Assembly (NCBI RefSeq): GCF_002742645.2
Contig: NZ_CP033875.1
Location: forward strand, 3,760,001 to 3,824,000
Reading direction: 5' to 3'
Source of the DNA: Caulobacter sp. FWC26
GTDB taxonomy: Bacteria > Pseudomonadota > Alphaproteobacteria > Caulobacterales > Caulobacteraceae
Length of the DNA stretch: 64,000 bases
Below the pieces are notes generated by a model. The model did no database searches, was not told the origin of the DNA, and worked only from the letters and a program-made list of their open reading frames with translations. The stretch's first letter is position 1; every line of letters starts with the position of its first letter. A program made the position numbers and the translations under genes. Below are positions 1 to 9,457 of this stretch, piece by piece.

Positions 1-1526
1 TCGACACACCCGACTTCTACAAGCACCGGGTTGACCTGTCGGGTGATCCGACCCGGACCCGGACCAAGACCGACATCCTCACCGCCGATGTCAGCTACAA
101 GCTCAGCGACACCCTGACCTTGAACGCGATCGCCTCGTTCAACACGGTCAAGACCAACGCGACCTACGACCTCGACTTCCAGGCGCCCCGGATATCGTAC
201 GGCGCGCGGCGCGAGAACATCGACACCGCATCCCAGGAACTGCGCCTGAATCACGACGGGGCCCGGCTGAAGGGGCTGATCGGCGTCTACCATGCCCGGC
301 GCGACGCGGAGGACAAGAGCGCCAGCCAGGTCAATGTCGACTTCCCGAGAGCGACCCTGGTCAACGTCCTCACCTCGACCCTGCTGGCGGGCCTCCCCAA
401 CCCCACAGCGCCCCAGCAGGCCGCCGCCGCCGCTCAGGCCAACGCCTTCGCCAACCTCTATGTCGCGGCCCTTCCGGTGATCCCGGTGGACTATTCCGGT
501 GATCAGCCGTCGATCGTCTCCACCAGCGCCGTCTTCGCCGACGGCAGCTACGCGCTGACCGATAAGCTGAGCCTCCTGGGCGGCTTCCGCTACGATCACG
601 AGAAGAACACCGGCGGCAGCGTCCAAGTCGCCCGCTTCACCGGCGTCTATCCCACGCCGGCGGCCTTCGGCGCCTACGCGCCGTACGTGACCCAGGTGAA
701 CGCCTTCGTCGCCGCGATGGTGGCCCAGGCGGGCTCCTCCTCGCCGGAGACCACCCGGTCGTTCAACGCGTTCCTGCCCAAGGTCGGGATCAAGTACGAC
801 TGGACGCCGGACATCAACACCAGCCTCGTCGCCCAGCGCGGCTACCGGTCCGGCGGCTCGACGGTGAACATCGCCCGCTCAACGGTCGTGGCCTATGACC
901 CGGAATACACCTGGAACTACGAGGCTTCGCTCCGGACCGCCTGGCTGGACGGCGCCCTGACCGTCAACGCCAACGCCTTCTATGTCGACTGGAAGGACCA
1001 GCAGGTGATGGTGAACCTGGGCTTGAACAGTTACGATTATGAGGTCCGTAACGCTGGCAAGTCGCACCTCTACGGTTTCGAACTGGAAGTCGCCCAACGC
1101 GTCACGGAAGCTCTGTCGTGGTACGCGTCGCTGGGCCGCACCAAAACCCGGTTCGACGACTTCGCGATCACCTCGGGTGTCGACACCCGCAACCTCTCGG
1201 GGTCCGAGTTCCCCTACGCGCCCCGTTGGACGGTCGCCTTGGGCGCCGACTATCGCTGGTCCAACGGACTGGTCGCGCACCTCGACGGAAACTACCGGTC
1301 TCGCAGCTACTCCTCGGCGGGCCTGCAGCAGGCGCAGGACGACGTCGTCAAGGCGCGCGTCGTGTTCAACGGCCGCTTCGGCTACGAGCGCGGCCATTGG
1401 GGCGCGTACCTCTATGGCAAGAACCTGCTGAACGCGACCTACGCGCAGTACACACGCGCGGACGTTGGCGTGGCTCTGCTGAGCGAGCCTCGGGTGGTGG
1501 GCCTGACCCTGGAGACTCGCTGGTGA
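1..1526 (+). CDS. TonB-dependent receptor, C-terminal part (5' truncated by window edge)
   Basis: The frame is open from base 3, so the true start lies upstream of the window; the 507 visible codons are beta-barrel. The protein should be an outer-membrane, TonB-energised transporter. Visible barrel features are alternating aromatic strands, a segment of the type 'YDPEYTWNYEASLRTAW' (a conserved TBDR barrel motif) and a C-terminus ending in Trp (LETRW), the usual BAM recognition end. The plug and any TonB box are outside the window. Its TGA overlaps the GTG start of the next membrane gene, which is followed by a PepSY protein; that trio is typical of siderophore/ferric-chelate uptake. The substrate cannot be read from the barrel. 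Family call is secure; iron role is inferred from neighbours. Confidence 0.9.
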   Translation, partial: DTPDFYKHRVDLSGDPTRTRTKTDILTADVSYKLSDTLTLNAIASFNTVKTNATYDLDFQAPRISYGARRENIDTASQELRLNHDGARLKGLIGVYHARRDAEDKSASQVNVDFPRATLVNVLTSTLLAGLPNPTAPQQAAAAAQANAFANLYVAALPVIPVDYSGDQPSIVSTSAVFADGSYALTDKLSLLGGFRYDHEKNTGGSVQVARFTGVYPTPAAFGAYAPYVTQVNAFVAAMVAQAGSSSPETTRSFNAFLPKVGIKYDWTPDINTSLVAQRGYRSGGSTVNIARSTVVAYDPEYTWNYEASLRTAWLDGALTVNANAFYVDWKDQQVMVNLGLNSYDYEVRNAGKSHLYGFELEVAQRVTEALSWYASLGRTKTRFDDFAITSGVDTRNLSGSEFPYAPRWTVALGADYRWSNGLVAHLDGNYRSRSYSSAGLQQAQDDVVKARVVFNGRFGYERGHWGAYLYGKNLLNATYAQYTRADVGVALLSEPRVVGLTLETRW

Positions 1527-2086
1527 GCGCGCTTTGGGTGCTGACCCTGGCGCCGTTGCCCGTCGCGGGCGCCGCCATGCTCAAGCGGGCCTGGGAGCGC
1601 CCCACGCCCCAACGCCCCTGGCTGATCCTGGGCGGCTGGGGCCTGCTGCTGCTGGCGCTCCTCGCCTCGGTTCCGCTGATGGGGCCTGTGCGCGGCCCCG
1701 CCGCCGTCCTGGCGCTGGGGTCCACCGCGGTGCTCGCGCTTGTGGCGATTGGCGTCGAACTGAGGAACGCCCGCAGGAAGGCCGCCCGGGAGCTGGCGCC
1801 CGAACCCTCCGATCGCCGACGCGTCGCCTGGCGTGGGTGGCTGCGCGGCTTTCTGGCCGGCCCTCTGGCGGGCGTCGCAGCCCTGGGCTGCGGTCTGGCG
1901 GTGGCGATCTGCGCGCCCGGTCAGGTTCAGAGCCGGATGGTCGTCGGCGGACTGATCGTCCCCTTCCTGTGGGCGGCCGGCATGGCCTGGACCCTTTCCG
2001 ACGACAAGATTCTGCGGGCCTTCGCGGTCCTGGCCGGCGTCGCCACCCTGACCCTGGGCGCGGCGTTCCTGAAGGGCGCACTGTGA
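1523..2086 (+). CDS. Small polytopic membrane protein of a TBDR/PepSY operon
   Basis: A 187-aa protein starting at a GTG that overlaps the receptor's stop (GTGA), so it is probably translationally coupled. It is almost entirely hydrophobic, with about five membrane segments (near residues 3-18, 30-50, 55-73, 108-130, 140-160, 165-183) separated by an Arg-rich loop around residues 78-105. The stop overlaps the next ATG (TGATG). I recognise no named domain. Short membrane proteins of this sort commonly sit between a ferric-siderophore receptor and a PepSY reductase-like protein, so an accessory role in iron release or transport at the inner membrane is inferred from context only. Confidence 0.75.
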   Translation: MSALWVLTLAPLPVAGAAMLKRAWERPTPQRPWLILGGWGLLLLALLASVPLMGPVRGPAAVLALGSTAVLALVAIGVELRNARRKAARELAPEPSDRRRVAWRGWLRGFLAGPLAGVAALGCGLAVAICAPGQVQSRMVVGGLIVPFLWAAGMAWTLSDDKILRAFAVLAGVATLTLGAAFLKGAL

Positions 2087-3615
2087 TGGACGCCTCTCCC
2101 GACACGTCTGCGCCCTCCAAGACCAAGACGGTGGGCAAACCGATCTGGCCAAAGATTCCGGCGGATTTCGTGCGCGCCATGCTGGCGGGCCACTCCGCCC
2201 TTGGGCTCGCGTTCGCGGCCCTGATCTATCTCGTCTGCTTCTCGGGATCGATCGCGGTGCTCACCCAGGAGTTCACCCGCTGGGAGCAGCCGCAAGGACC
2301 GGTCCTGCACGAGGTCGCGCCGCAGGCCGTGGACGCCGCCGTCCAAGCCACGCTCGCCAGGAATCCCAAGGCGCACGATCTGCTCGTCCGGCTGCCGACC
2401 GCCGATCATCCTCGCTTGACGGTGCGGGGCGACGACACGGGCGGCGAGGAACGGACCTATGTCGCGGACCAGACCGGCCGACTGGTGGGCGAGGCGCGAA
2501 CCCCATGGACCGAGTTCCAAGTCCAGCTCCATACGGCGCTGCACCTGCCGCGCGCCTGGGGCGGGTTCGTGGTCGGCCTGACGGGCGTGGCGCTGCTTTC
2601 GTCGCTGATCTCCGGCGTGCTGTCGCATCCCCGGGTGTTCAAGGACGCCTTCGCCTTGCGCTGGGGCGGCGCCAAGCGTCTGCAGGAGGCTGATCTTCAC
2701 AATCGGATTTCGGTATGGGGCCTGCCCTTCCACCTCGCGGTGTCGCTGACCGGCGCCTTTCTGGGCCTGACCACCATCATCGTCGGCGTGCTGGCTCTGG
2801 CCACCTTCAAGGGCGACGCCAGCAAAGCCTATGCGCTGTTCCAAGGCCCCAGCGTCAAGGATGACCCGCGCCCGGCGGCCAAGATCATCGATATCGGATC
2901 GACCCTCGACGCCGCCGCTGCCCGCCATCCGGACGCCCAGCCCACCTACATCTTTGTCGAACATCCCGGCGAGCGAGGGCAGCACGCCATCGTCAATCTC
3001 GCCAGCGAGAAGCGGCTGTCGCGCGGCGAGACCGTCGTCGTCGATGGCGAGAGCCACGTTCTTGGCGAGGTGGGCTACGAGAGCGGCTCGCTGGGCTTGC
3101 GTGTGCTCTCGGCGATGACCCCGCTGCATTTCGGCTGGTTTGGCGGCTGGCCGGTCAAGATCGCCTACCTGCTTCTCGGTCTGGGATTGACCGCCGTCAC
3201 CGCCAGCGGCGTGGCCATCTGGCTGGCTCGCCGCCGCGACAAGGGACGGCCCGCGCCCCGTTGGGAACGACTTTGGGTGGCCTTCGCCTGGAGCCAGCCC
3301 CTCGCCTACGCCTTCTCGGCGCTGGTCGCCCTTCTGTCGCCCGTGTCCGCGCCGGTCGCGGTTTGGGGTCTCGCCACCCTCGCGGCGTGCGCCACGGCCG
3401 CCGTCGGGACCCCCGCCGGCATATCGAAGGCGCTGCGCCGGATCACCGCCGGCCTCCTTGCTCTGGTCGCCGTCACGCACGGGACATTGCACTTCGGCGC
3501 GATGCTCGATCCGATCGGCTGGATCATCGACGTCGTACTGCTCGCGACGGCGCTGCTGGTTGGACTGACGACCGTGGAACGCGGTCCGAGGTCGAGCCGC
3601 CAGAACGCGCTGTAA
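2086..3615 (+). CDS. PepSY-associated TM domain protein (putative siderophore/iron reductase-like)
   Basis: A 509-aa inner-membrane protein with four expected TM helices: one near residues 35-58 after a conserved 'GHSALGLAFA' stretch, a pair around 155-240, one near 360-385, plus a hydrophobic C-terminal block (residues 410-505). The long periplasmic segment between TM1 and TM2 is the PepSY region, and 'HTALHLPRAWGG' matches the conserved H-x3-LH motif of PepSY_TM proteins. Such proteins (PiuB/FegB-like) act with TBDRs in iron acquisition, probably in reductive iron release. The ATG overlaps the upstream stop by one base, making this the third gene of the operon. Domain call is firm; substrate unknown. 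Confidence 0.88.
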   Translation: MDASPDTSAPSKTKTVGKPIWPKIPADFVRAMLAGHSALGLAFAALIYLVCFSGSIAVLTQEFTRWEQPQGPVLHEVAPQAVDAAVQATLARNPKAHDLLVRLPTADHPRLTVRGDDTGGEERTYVADQTGRLVGEARTPWTEFQVQLHTALHLPRAWGGFVVGLTGVALLSSLISGVLSHPRVFKDAFALRWGGAKRLQEADLHNRISVWGLPFHLAVSLTGAFLGLTTIIVGVLALATFKGDASKAYALFQGPSVKDDPRPAAKIIDIGSTLDAAAARHPDAQPTYIFVEHPGERGQHAIVNLASEKRLSRGETVVVDGESHVLGEVGYESGSLGLRVLSAMTPLHFGWFGGWPVKIAYLLLGLGLTAVTASGVAIWLARRRDKGRPAPRWERLWVAFAWSQPLAYAFSALVALLSPVSAPVAVWGLATLAACATAAVGTPAGISKALRRITAGLLALVAVTHGTLHFGAMLDPIGWIIDVVLLATALLVGLTTVERGPRSSRQNAL

Positions 3616-3644
3616 GCGGTCACGGGCATAGCCGTCCAGAGAAG

Positions 3645-3671
3645 GACGGGCGGACCTCCGGTCCGCCCGTC
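3645..3671. terminator. GC-rich hairpin between convergent genes
   Basis: A perfect 11-bp inverted repeat (GACGGGCGGAC / GTCCGCCCGTC) with a 5-base loop lies between the convergent ends of the PepSY gene and the downstream TBDR. There is no T-run on either side, so it may be a weak or Rho-assisted bidirectional terminator. Confidence 0.55.
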
Positions 3672-3678
3672 TGCCGGA

Positions 3679-5982
3679 TCAGAAGCGCTTGCGGACCTGG
3701 AAGCCGGCCGTGCGCGGACTGATGCTCACGACCTGCTTGGGGTTGTTGACCGCCGAGGTGACGCTCATCAGCCCGACCTCGTCGGTCAGGTTGTTGACGA
3801 ACACATAGGCGCCCCAGTCGGAGCCCTCGACGCCGGCGCGCACGTTGGCGTAACCGTAGTCGCCCTGCTTCTCGTAGTAGACATAGGTCGGACGGAACTG
3901 CGAGGCGGACTCGCCGACATAGGCGTAGTCGGCGCGCACCAGACCGTTCAGATCACCGCTGACGGGCCAGATGTACTCGACCGAGGCCGAGCCGCTGTAC
4001 TTGGCCACGTTCGGGAACTTGTCGCCGCGCAGGCCGGTCGAACCGGTGATCAGGATGGTCGAATTGGCCTGATCCTCGGTCAGCTTGGCGTCGACGACCG
4101 CCGCAGTCCCGCTGATCGTCAGGCCTTGGATCGGACGGGCCGTGGCCTCGATCTCGAAGCCCTTGATCTTGGCCTTGCCGGCGTTGGTCAGGTAGCTGAA
4201 CGCGCCGTTGGCGCTGGTGGCCGAGATCTGCATGTTCGACCAGTCGATCTGATAGACGGCCGCGTTCAGCGTCAGACGGCGATCGAACCACTGGCTCTTG
4301 ATGCCGCCTTCGTAGTTCCACAGGCTGTCAGGCTGATAGGCGAGCAGCGCGCTGGCCAGGCCCGGCACGTTGTTGGCGCCGCCCGGACGGAAGCCCTTGG
4401 CCGCCACGGCGTAGACCATCACGTCCGAGGTGACCTGGTACGAGGCGTTCAGCTTGCTGACCCAGCCATCGGCGCTGGCGTCGACCTGGGCGGCCGGGCC
4501 CACATAGGATTGGGTGATGAAGTTGCTGATCAGGACCTGACCCGAGACGGTCTTGTCATACTTGAAGCGGCGCAGGCCGCCGGTCAGGGTCAGCTTCTCG
4601 ACCGGCTTGTACGAGACCTCGCCGAAGAAGGCGGTCTGCTTGGTCTCGGTGCCGACGTGACGCCAGGCGGTCAGGTCGTTGGGGTTGATGATCCCCGTGG
4701 TCGCGTCGCCCTTGGCGACCTTGCTCTCGATATAGTCGTCGCGCTTTTCGAGATAGACGCCGGCCGTCCAGTCGACCTTGTCATCGAACAGCGAGCCGTT
4801 CGCCCGCAGTTCGTGGTTCCAGGCGGTCAGGCCCATCGGCTGATACAGAGCGCCGGGGATCCGACTGTCGGCATAGGCGGTGAAGGCGGTCAGCTGCGTG
4901 GCGGTGCAGGCCGGGTTCGTCGAACCGGCGGGAGCCGGGCCGCCGGCCACCCAGTTGCGGCAGGCCGTGGCGTTGGCGCGGCTGCCCGAGAGCGTGGGGC
5001 TGTAGTCGGAGTTCCGCAGCAGGGTCCACTTGTAATAGGACGACGTCGCCGTGACCGTGGCGAAGTCCAGGTCCCACTTGCCGGTGACGTTGTAGAGCCG
5101 CAGGTTGTCGCTGGTGGGCGCGATCACGCGGGCGTTGGTGGCGTGGGCCTCCTTGCCCAGCGCCGTGTACCAGCTGTTCTGGCCGTCCAGCGTCGTCTTC
5201 TGGAACAGGCCGGTGGCGTTGATCGTCAGCTTGTCGGTGGGCGTGAAGCCCAACATCAGGCGACCACCGCTGGCGTGCTGATCGTTGATGTCCTTCTTCT
5301 TCAGCAGGAGATCGTCGACATAGCCGCCGCCTTCGGTCTTGTAGAGCACCAGGCGCGCGGCCAGCTTGTCCTCGATCAGCGGCACGTTGACCATGCCCTT
5401 GACCGAATAGCCGTTGCTGCCGCCCTTGACGCTTGTGCCCTGGGCTTCGACCGCGCCGGCGTAGCGGCTGCTGTCGGGCTTGTTCAGGATCACCCGCAGC
5501 GTGCCGCCCATCGAGCCGGAGCCGTAGAGCGTGCCTTGCGGACCGCGCAGCACTTCGATGCGTTCGGCGTCGAACAGGTTGACGTCGGCGCTGGTCGAGC
5601 TGGCGTCGGCGGTGGTGCCCGCCGGCCCCGTCAGAGGCGTTTCATCGTAGTAGAGGCCGACCGTGGCCTCGCCGGCGCTGCGCACGCCGCGCAGGGTCAG
5701 GCGGCGGCTGGTCGGCGAATTGCCGTCAACCTGCAGGTTCGGCACCGTCCGGAAATAGTCCTGGATGCCCGAGGCGCCCAGCGCCTGCAGCGACTTCTCG
5801 GTGACCGCGCTGACGCTGATCGGCGTGGTCTGGACCGTGGTCGAGCGCTTCAGCGCGGTGACGACGACCTCCTCGATCGTCGCGCCGTCGGACGCTTGCT
5901 GGGCGAGCGCGTTACCCGCCACCAGGCTGCTCAGCGCGCTGGCGCCCAGGGCCAGGGCCCGGAGGCCTCGAAACTGCATCAT
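3679..5982 (-). CDS. TonB-dependent receptor
   Basis: A 767-aa outer-membrane receptor. I chose the ATG at 5982 because AGAGGGG sits about 6 nt upstream and the protein then opens with a signal peptide (MMQFRGLRALALG... cleaved near NALA-QQ). After the signal come a TonB-box-like 'EEVVVTALKR' (residues 35-45) and a plug with 'IEVLRGPQGTLYGSGSMGG' (residues 155-175). The barrel follows and ends in Phe (RKRF). It lacks an STN domain. The plug and barrel closely resemble the next receptor downstream in the listing (6080-8725), e.g. both have LRGPQGTLYGSG(S/A)MGG and YYDETP(L/M)TGP, pointing to an old tandem duplication. 'YYDETP' plugs are seen in large Caulobacter/sphingomonad receptor families for plant-derived or chelated ligands; the substrate is not determinable. 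Confidence 0.93.
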   Translation of the reverse strand: MMQFRGLRALALGASALSSLVAGNALAQQASDGATIEEVVVTALKRSTTVQTTPISVSAVTEKSLQALGASGIQDYFRTVPNLQVDGNSPTSRRLTLRGVRSAGEATVGLYYDETPLTGPAGTTADASSTSADVNLFDAERIEVLRGPQGTLYGSGSMGGTLRVILNKPDSSRYAGAVEAQGTSVKGGSNGYSVKGMVNVPLIEDKLAARLVLYKTEGGGYVDDLLLKKKDINDQHASGGRLMLGFTPTDKLTINATGLFQKTTLDGQNSWYTALGKEAHATNARVIAPTSDNLRLYNVTGKWDLDFATVTATSSYYKWTLLRNSDYSPTLSGSRANATACRNWVAGGPAPAGSTNPACTATQLTAFTAYADSRIPGALYQPMGLTAWNHELRANGSLFDDKVDWTAGVYLEKRDDYIESKVAKGDATTGIINPNDLTAWRHVGTETKQTAFFGEVSYKPVEKLTLTGGLRRFKYDKTVSGQVLISNFITQSYVGPAAQVDASADGWVSKLNASYQVTSDVMVYAVAAKGFRPGGANNVPGLASALLAYQPDSLWNYEGGIKSQWFDRRLTLNAAVYQIDWSNMQISATSANGAFSYLTNAGKAKIKGFEIEATARPIQGLTISGTAAVVDAKLTEDQANSTILITGSTGLRGDKFPNVAKYSGSASVEYIWPVSGDLNGLVRADYAYVGESASQFRPTYVYYEKQGDYGYANVRAGVEGSDWGAYVFVNNLTDEVGLMSVTSAVNNPKQVVSISPRTAGFQVRKRF

Positions 5983-6079
5983 CTTGATCCCCTCTTGTCG
6001 GTCCGCTCGACGGCGGCCTGTAGGATCAGACGCAAGCTGGTGGCGGTCCCTCACCCGCCGGCATGAAAAAGCCCGCCGC

Positions 6080-8725
6080 TCAGAAGCGACGTTCGAGGGT
6101 CAGGCGCAGGGTGCGGGGCATGACGCCGAAATACTCGACAGGCCCCGAGGTGTTGCGCGTCGCCGAGGCCCGGCCGGCCCGGTCCAGCAGGTTTTCGATC
6201 GCGAGGTCGGCGCTCCAGTCCCCTCGCTCCAAGCCGGCGCTCAGGCCAAACACCGCATAACCGCCCATCTTCAGGTAGTCGGCGTTGCCCGCGTTGAAGG
6301 CCGAGCGCGCGAGCCCGGCATAGGTGGCGTCGAACCGCAGTCGCGCCGTCAGGTCGTCGCCCAGAGCCCAGCGCTGCTCGGCCGAGGCCGAACCCGCGAT
6401 CCGGGGCACCACGGGCAGCCGATCGCCGCGCAGTCCCAGGCCGATGGCGCTGTTGGTCACCTGGTCGGCGGTCAGGCGCGCGTCGGTCAGGGTGAGGCTG
6501 GCCGCCCAGTCCCAGCCGGCGACCTTCCGCGCGGTCCCCTCGATCTCCAGGCCCTGGATGCGCGCGGCGCCGATATTGGTCACATAGTTGAAGGCGCGGT
6601 TCGGGGTCTGGGCGGCGTACTGCATGTCGCGCCAGTGGGCCTGGTAGAGGGCGACGTTCATCGTGAAGCGGCGATCGGCGCTCTGGCCCTTCACGCCCAG
6701 CTCGGCGTTGTCCAGACGGTCGGAGCGGTAGACGGCCACGGCCTCCGAAAGGCCCGGCACCACATTGACGCCGCCGGGGCGGAAGCCCTGTGAGATCAGG
6801 GCGTAGCCGAACAGTCCCGGGGCGAACTCGCGACTGGCCAGGGCCTTCAGGCTCCAGCCCCGCTCGCGGCCGCTGGCGTCGATCGCATAGTCCATCCAGG
6901 TGCCGGAGATCACGTTGGCGACCTGCACCGCCCCCCGGTCGCGCTTGACATAGTCGAAGCGACGCGCGCCGAGCGTCAGCTCCGTGCCGGGCGCGACGGC
7001 GTAAGACACCTCGGCGAAGACCGCGCGCTGCGACAGGTGGTTCTCGATGTCTCGCCGCCCGATCAGAACCGCAGGCTCGATCAGGCCGCCCGTCGCCGGA
7101 TCGACGTGGCGGACCTGGCTGTCGATATGGTCCTCGCGCACCTCGCTATAGGCGCCCAGGCTCCAGCGCAGCGGGCCGGCCCCGGCCGAGGCGGCGCGAA
7201 CTTCGTGGATCCGGGCGGTCAGGTCCGCCGGCTGGTTCAGGATCGCCGGATAGACGCTGTCGACATAGGCCGAGTAACGCGCCATCTGCTCGCCGCCGCA
7301 GGCCGTCGAGATCGCGAACATCCGCATGCAGCCGGCGGCGTTGGTCCGCTCGCCGAGCAGCACGCCGCTGTAGTCGGACCGCCGCACCAGGTCCCAATGA
7401 TACCAGGACGAGACGGCGGTGATGTCGACGGCGTCGCCGCGCCACTTCACCACGGCCGAAGCCAGGTCAATATCCCCGTCAAAGGGCGCGCGGCCGGCAT
7501 GGACCGTCCGCCAGGGGCCAACCGTATCGTTCCAGGCCGAGATATCGCCGCGATGGCTGGATTGGTGCGCGCCCGAGACCAGGACAGAGAGCCGGTCGCT
7601 CCGTTCCCACAGCACGGCCAGCCGCGCGCCGCGCACGCGCGCGTCGTCGACGTTTCGCAAGCTCAACCTTGCATTGTCGATCACCCCGGGCTGGCGCTGG
7701 TCATAGGCGGTCAGACGCAGCGCCAGCACATCGGGAACCGCCGCGGCGTTCAAGACCACCGCGCCGCTGGCGGCGTGTTCGCCATGCGCCGCGTCCGCCA
7801 GGGACACCGAAGCCGAGCCGGCGGTCTCGCTCAGGTCCGGCCGCTTGAACAGCACCCGCAGCGCGCCGCCCATGGCCCCCGACCCGTAAAGCGTGCCCTG
7901 CGGTCCCCGCAGCAGTTCGATCCGGTCAAGGTCCACCAGGGCCAGTTCCGGCGCCATGACGCCCGGATCGGCCGTCGTCCCGACCGGACCGGTCATCGGG
8001 GTCTCGTCGTAATAGAGGCCCGTCGTGGCCTCGCCCGCCCCGTAGACCCCGCGCAACACCAGGCGCCGGCCAAAGGCGGTGGAGATCAGCTTCAAGCCGG
8101 GCAGCAGAGGCGCGGCCTGTTCGAGATTGGCCACCGCCAGCCGGCCCAACTGCTCGCCCTCGACGACGACCATGCTGACCGGCGTCTGCTGGGCCAGGCT
8201 CGACCGCTTCAGCGCCGTGACGACCAGCCCATCCAGATCGGTCGGGGGGACGACGGGCAAGGCGGGCGTCGAAGGCGCCTCGCGCGGCTTGGGCGCCGCC
8301 ACCACCAGAAAGCTGCGCCCCTCCAGCCGAAAGGTCAGGCCCGAACCGGCCAACAGTCGGGTCAGGGCCTGCTCGGCGGTGAAGGTTCCGCTCAGCGCCG
8401 GACTGCGTCGCCCCAGGGTGAGGCTGGGCGAGAACAGGATCTCGCGATCGCTGCGCAGCGCCAGCTGATTGAGCGCCTGGCTCAGGGGCTGGGCGGGCAG
8501 GTCGAAGCGGCGCGCGGCGGCGTCGGGCCGGCCCGGCGCAGCCAGCACGGCGGACGGCGCGAAAGCCGCGACGGCCGCCGCGCAGAGCAGGGCCGTGAGG
8601 CGGCCGCGCCCATGCGACGCTCCCAACGCTCTGGACCTGGACACCCGCGACTCCCGACCTCCCCGGCGGCGTGGATTTCGCACCGTCGAGGGCGCGGACC
8701 ATGCCTTATTTTGACGGACGGCCAT
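6080..8725 (-). CDS. TonB-dependent receptor with N-terminal STN signalling domain (FecA-like transducer)
   Basis: An 881-aa receptor. From about residue 63 a secretin/TonB short N-terminal (STN) domain is visible (FDLPAQPLSQALNQLA ... ILFSPSL ... TAEQALTRLLAGSGL). A TonB-box-like 'LDGLVVTALKRS' follows at about 165-176, then the plug (LRGPQGTLYGSGAMGG) and a barrel ending in LERRF. STN domains signal to a FecR anti-sigma, and a FecI/FecR pair lies divergently just upstream, so this is the likely cognate sensor-receptor. The start is uncertain: ATG at 8725 lacks a close ribosome site, whereas GTG at 8644 has GGGAG 6 nt upstream and would give 854 aa starting closer to the signal peptide (cleavage near VLA-AP). 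Confidence 0.93.
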   Translation of the reverse strand: MAVRQNKAWSAPSTVRNPRRRGGRESRVSRSRALGASHGRGRLTALLCAAAVAAFAPSAVLAAPGRPDAAARRFDLPAQPLSQALNQLALRSDREILFSPSLTLGRRSPALSGTFTAEQALTRLLAGSGLTFRLEGRSFLVVAAPKPREAPSTPALPVVPPTDLDGLVVTALKRSSLAQQTPVSMVVVEGEQLGRLAVANLEQAAPLLPGLKLISTAFGRRLVLRGVYGAGEATTGLYYDETPMTGPVGTTADPGVMAPELALVDLDRIELLRGPQGTLYGSGAMGGALRVLFKRPDLSETAGSASVSLADAAHGEHAASGAVVLNAAAVPDVLALRLTAYDQRQPGVIDNARLSLRNVDDARVRGARLAVLWERSDRLSVLVSGAHQSSHRGDISAWNDTVGPWRTVHAGRAPFDGDIDLASAVVKWRGDAVDITAVSSWYHWDLVRRSDYSGVLLGERTNAAGCMRMFAISTACGGEQMARYSAYVDSVYPAILNQPADLTARIHEVRAASAGAGPLRWSLGAYSEVREDHIDSQVRHVDPATGGLIEPAVLIGRRDIENHLSQRAVFAEVSYAVAPGTELTLGARRFDYVKRDRGAVQVANVISGTWMDYAIDASGRERGWSLKALASREFAPGLFGYALISQGFRPGGVNVVPGLSEAVAVYRSDRLDNAELGVKGQSADRRFTMNVALYQAHWRDMQYAAQTPNRAFNYVTNIGAARIQGLEIEGTARKVAGWDWAASLTLTDARLTADQVTNSAIGLGLRGDRLPVVPRIAGSASAEQRWALGDDLTARLRFDATYAGLARSAFNAGNADYLKMGGYAVFGLSAGLERGDWSADLAIENLLDRAGRASATRNTSGPVEYFGVMPRTLRLTLERRF

Positions 8726-8881
8726 GTCAAAGTCCGCAACGCCCGCCCCCTAGGATCGCGCGCTGCACAGGCTTTAGGCAACAGGTCAAAGCGCGCGGGC
8801 GTTCGCGCCCATTGTCCGGCGGCGGCTTGACAGGGACAGACGCACGATTTCACCTGACCGTCATATGTCGGGGCGAGCGTT

Positions 8882-9457
8882 ATGATCTGGGGCGGCAAAA
8901 CGCCGAAAACGTCGGGGGAGCCTACGGCCCTCGTCGACAGCGGCGCGCGCTTCATCCCGGCGCTGCGCGCCTTCTTCTCCCGGCGCGCCCCGGCCGCCGA
9001 CGTTGAGGACCTCGTGCAGGAGGTGCTTCTGCGAATCCAGAAGCGGCAGCCGGCGCCGGTGGTCAACAATGTGGAAGGCTATCTGTTCGAGGTGGCGGCC
9101 AATGTCCTGATCGATCGTAGCCGCCGCGATCGCACCCGCCGCCGCTCCGATCACTGCGAATTGCAGGAATCGCATCACCCCGTTGATGAAATGTCTCCCG
9201 AGCGCGTCTTACAGGGACGCGAACAGGTGGCGCGCATGATGGCGGCGTTGAATGCGCTGCCGGAACGTACGCGACGGGTTTTCATCCTCGTGCGCTTCGA
9301 GGAGATGAGCTACAAGCTCGTCGCCCAGCGCCTGGGTGTCTCCGTCAGCGCTGTCGAGAAACACGTGATGAAGGCGCTTCGGCACTTGCACGAACGCCTG
9401 CGGGACCAGGATGACGTCGACAACGTCGGAGCACGAGAGACCCGAAGACCCGGCTAG
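8882..9457 (+). CDS. ECF sigma factor, FecI type
   Basis: A 191-aa ECF sigma-70 factor. Region 2 is visible at residues 20-85, with 'DVEDLVQEVLLRIQKR' as the region 2.2 core-binding helix and 'GYLFEVAANVLIDRSRR' as 2.3/2.4. Region 4 is at 110-175, with 'ALPERTRRVFILVRFEEMSY' and the HTH 'LVAQRLGVSVSAVEKHVMKAL'. GGGGCGAG precedes the ATG. The fecR-like gene starts 47 nt before its stop, and the divergent STN receptor completes a cell-surface signalling set, in which ligand binding outside the cell releases this sigma to transcribe receptor genes. The ligand is not known. Confidence 0.93.
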   Translation: MIWGGKTPKTSGEPTALVDSGARFIPALRAFFSRRAPAADVEDLVQEVLLRIQKRQPAPVVNNVEGYLFEVAANVLIDRSRRDRTRRRSDHCELQESHHPVDEMSPERVLQGREQVARMMAALNALPERTRRVFILVRFEEMSYKLVAQRLGVSVSAVEKHVMKALRHLHERLRDQDDVDNVGARETRRPG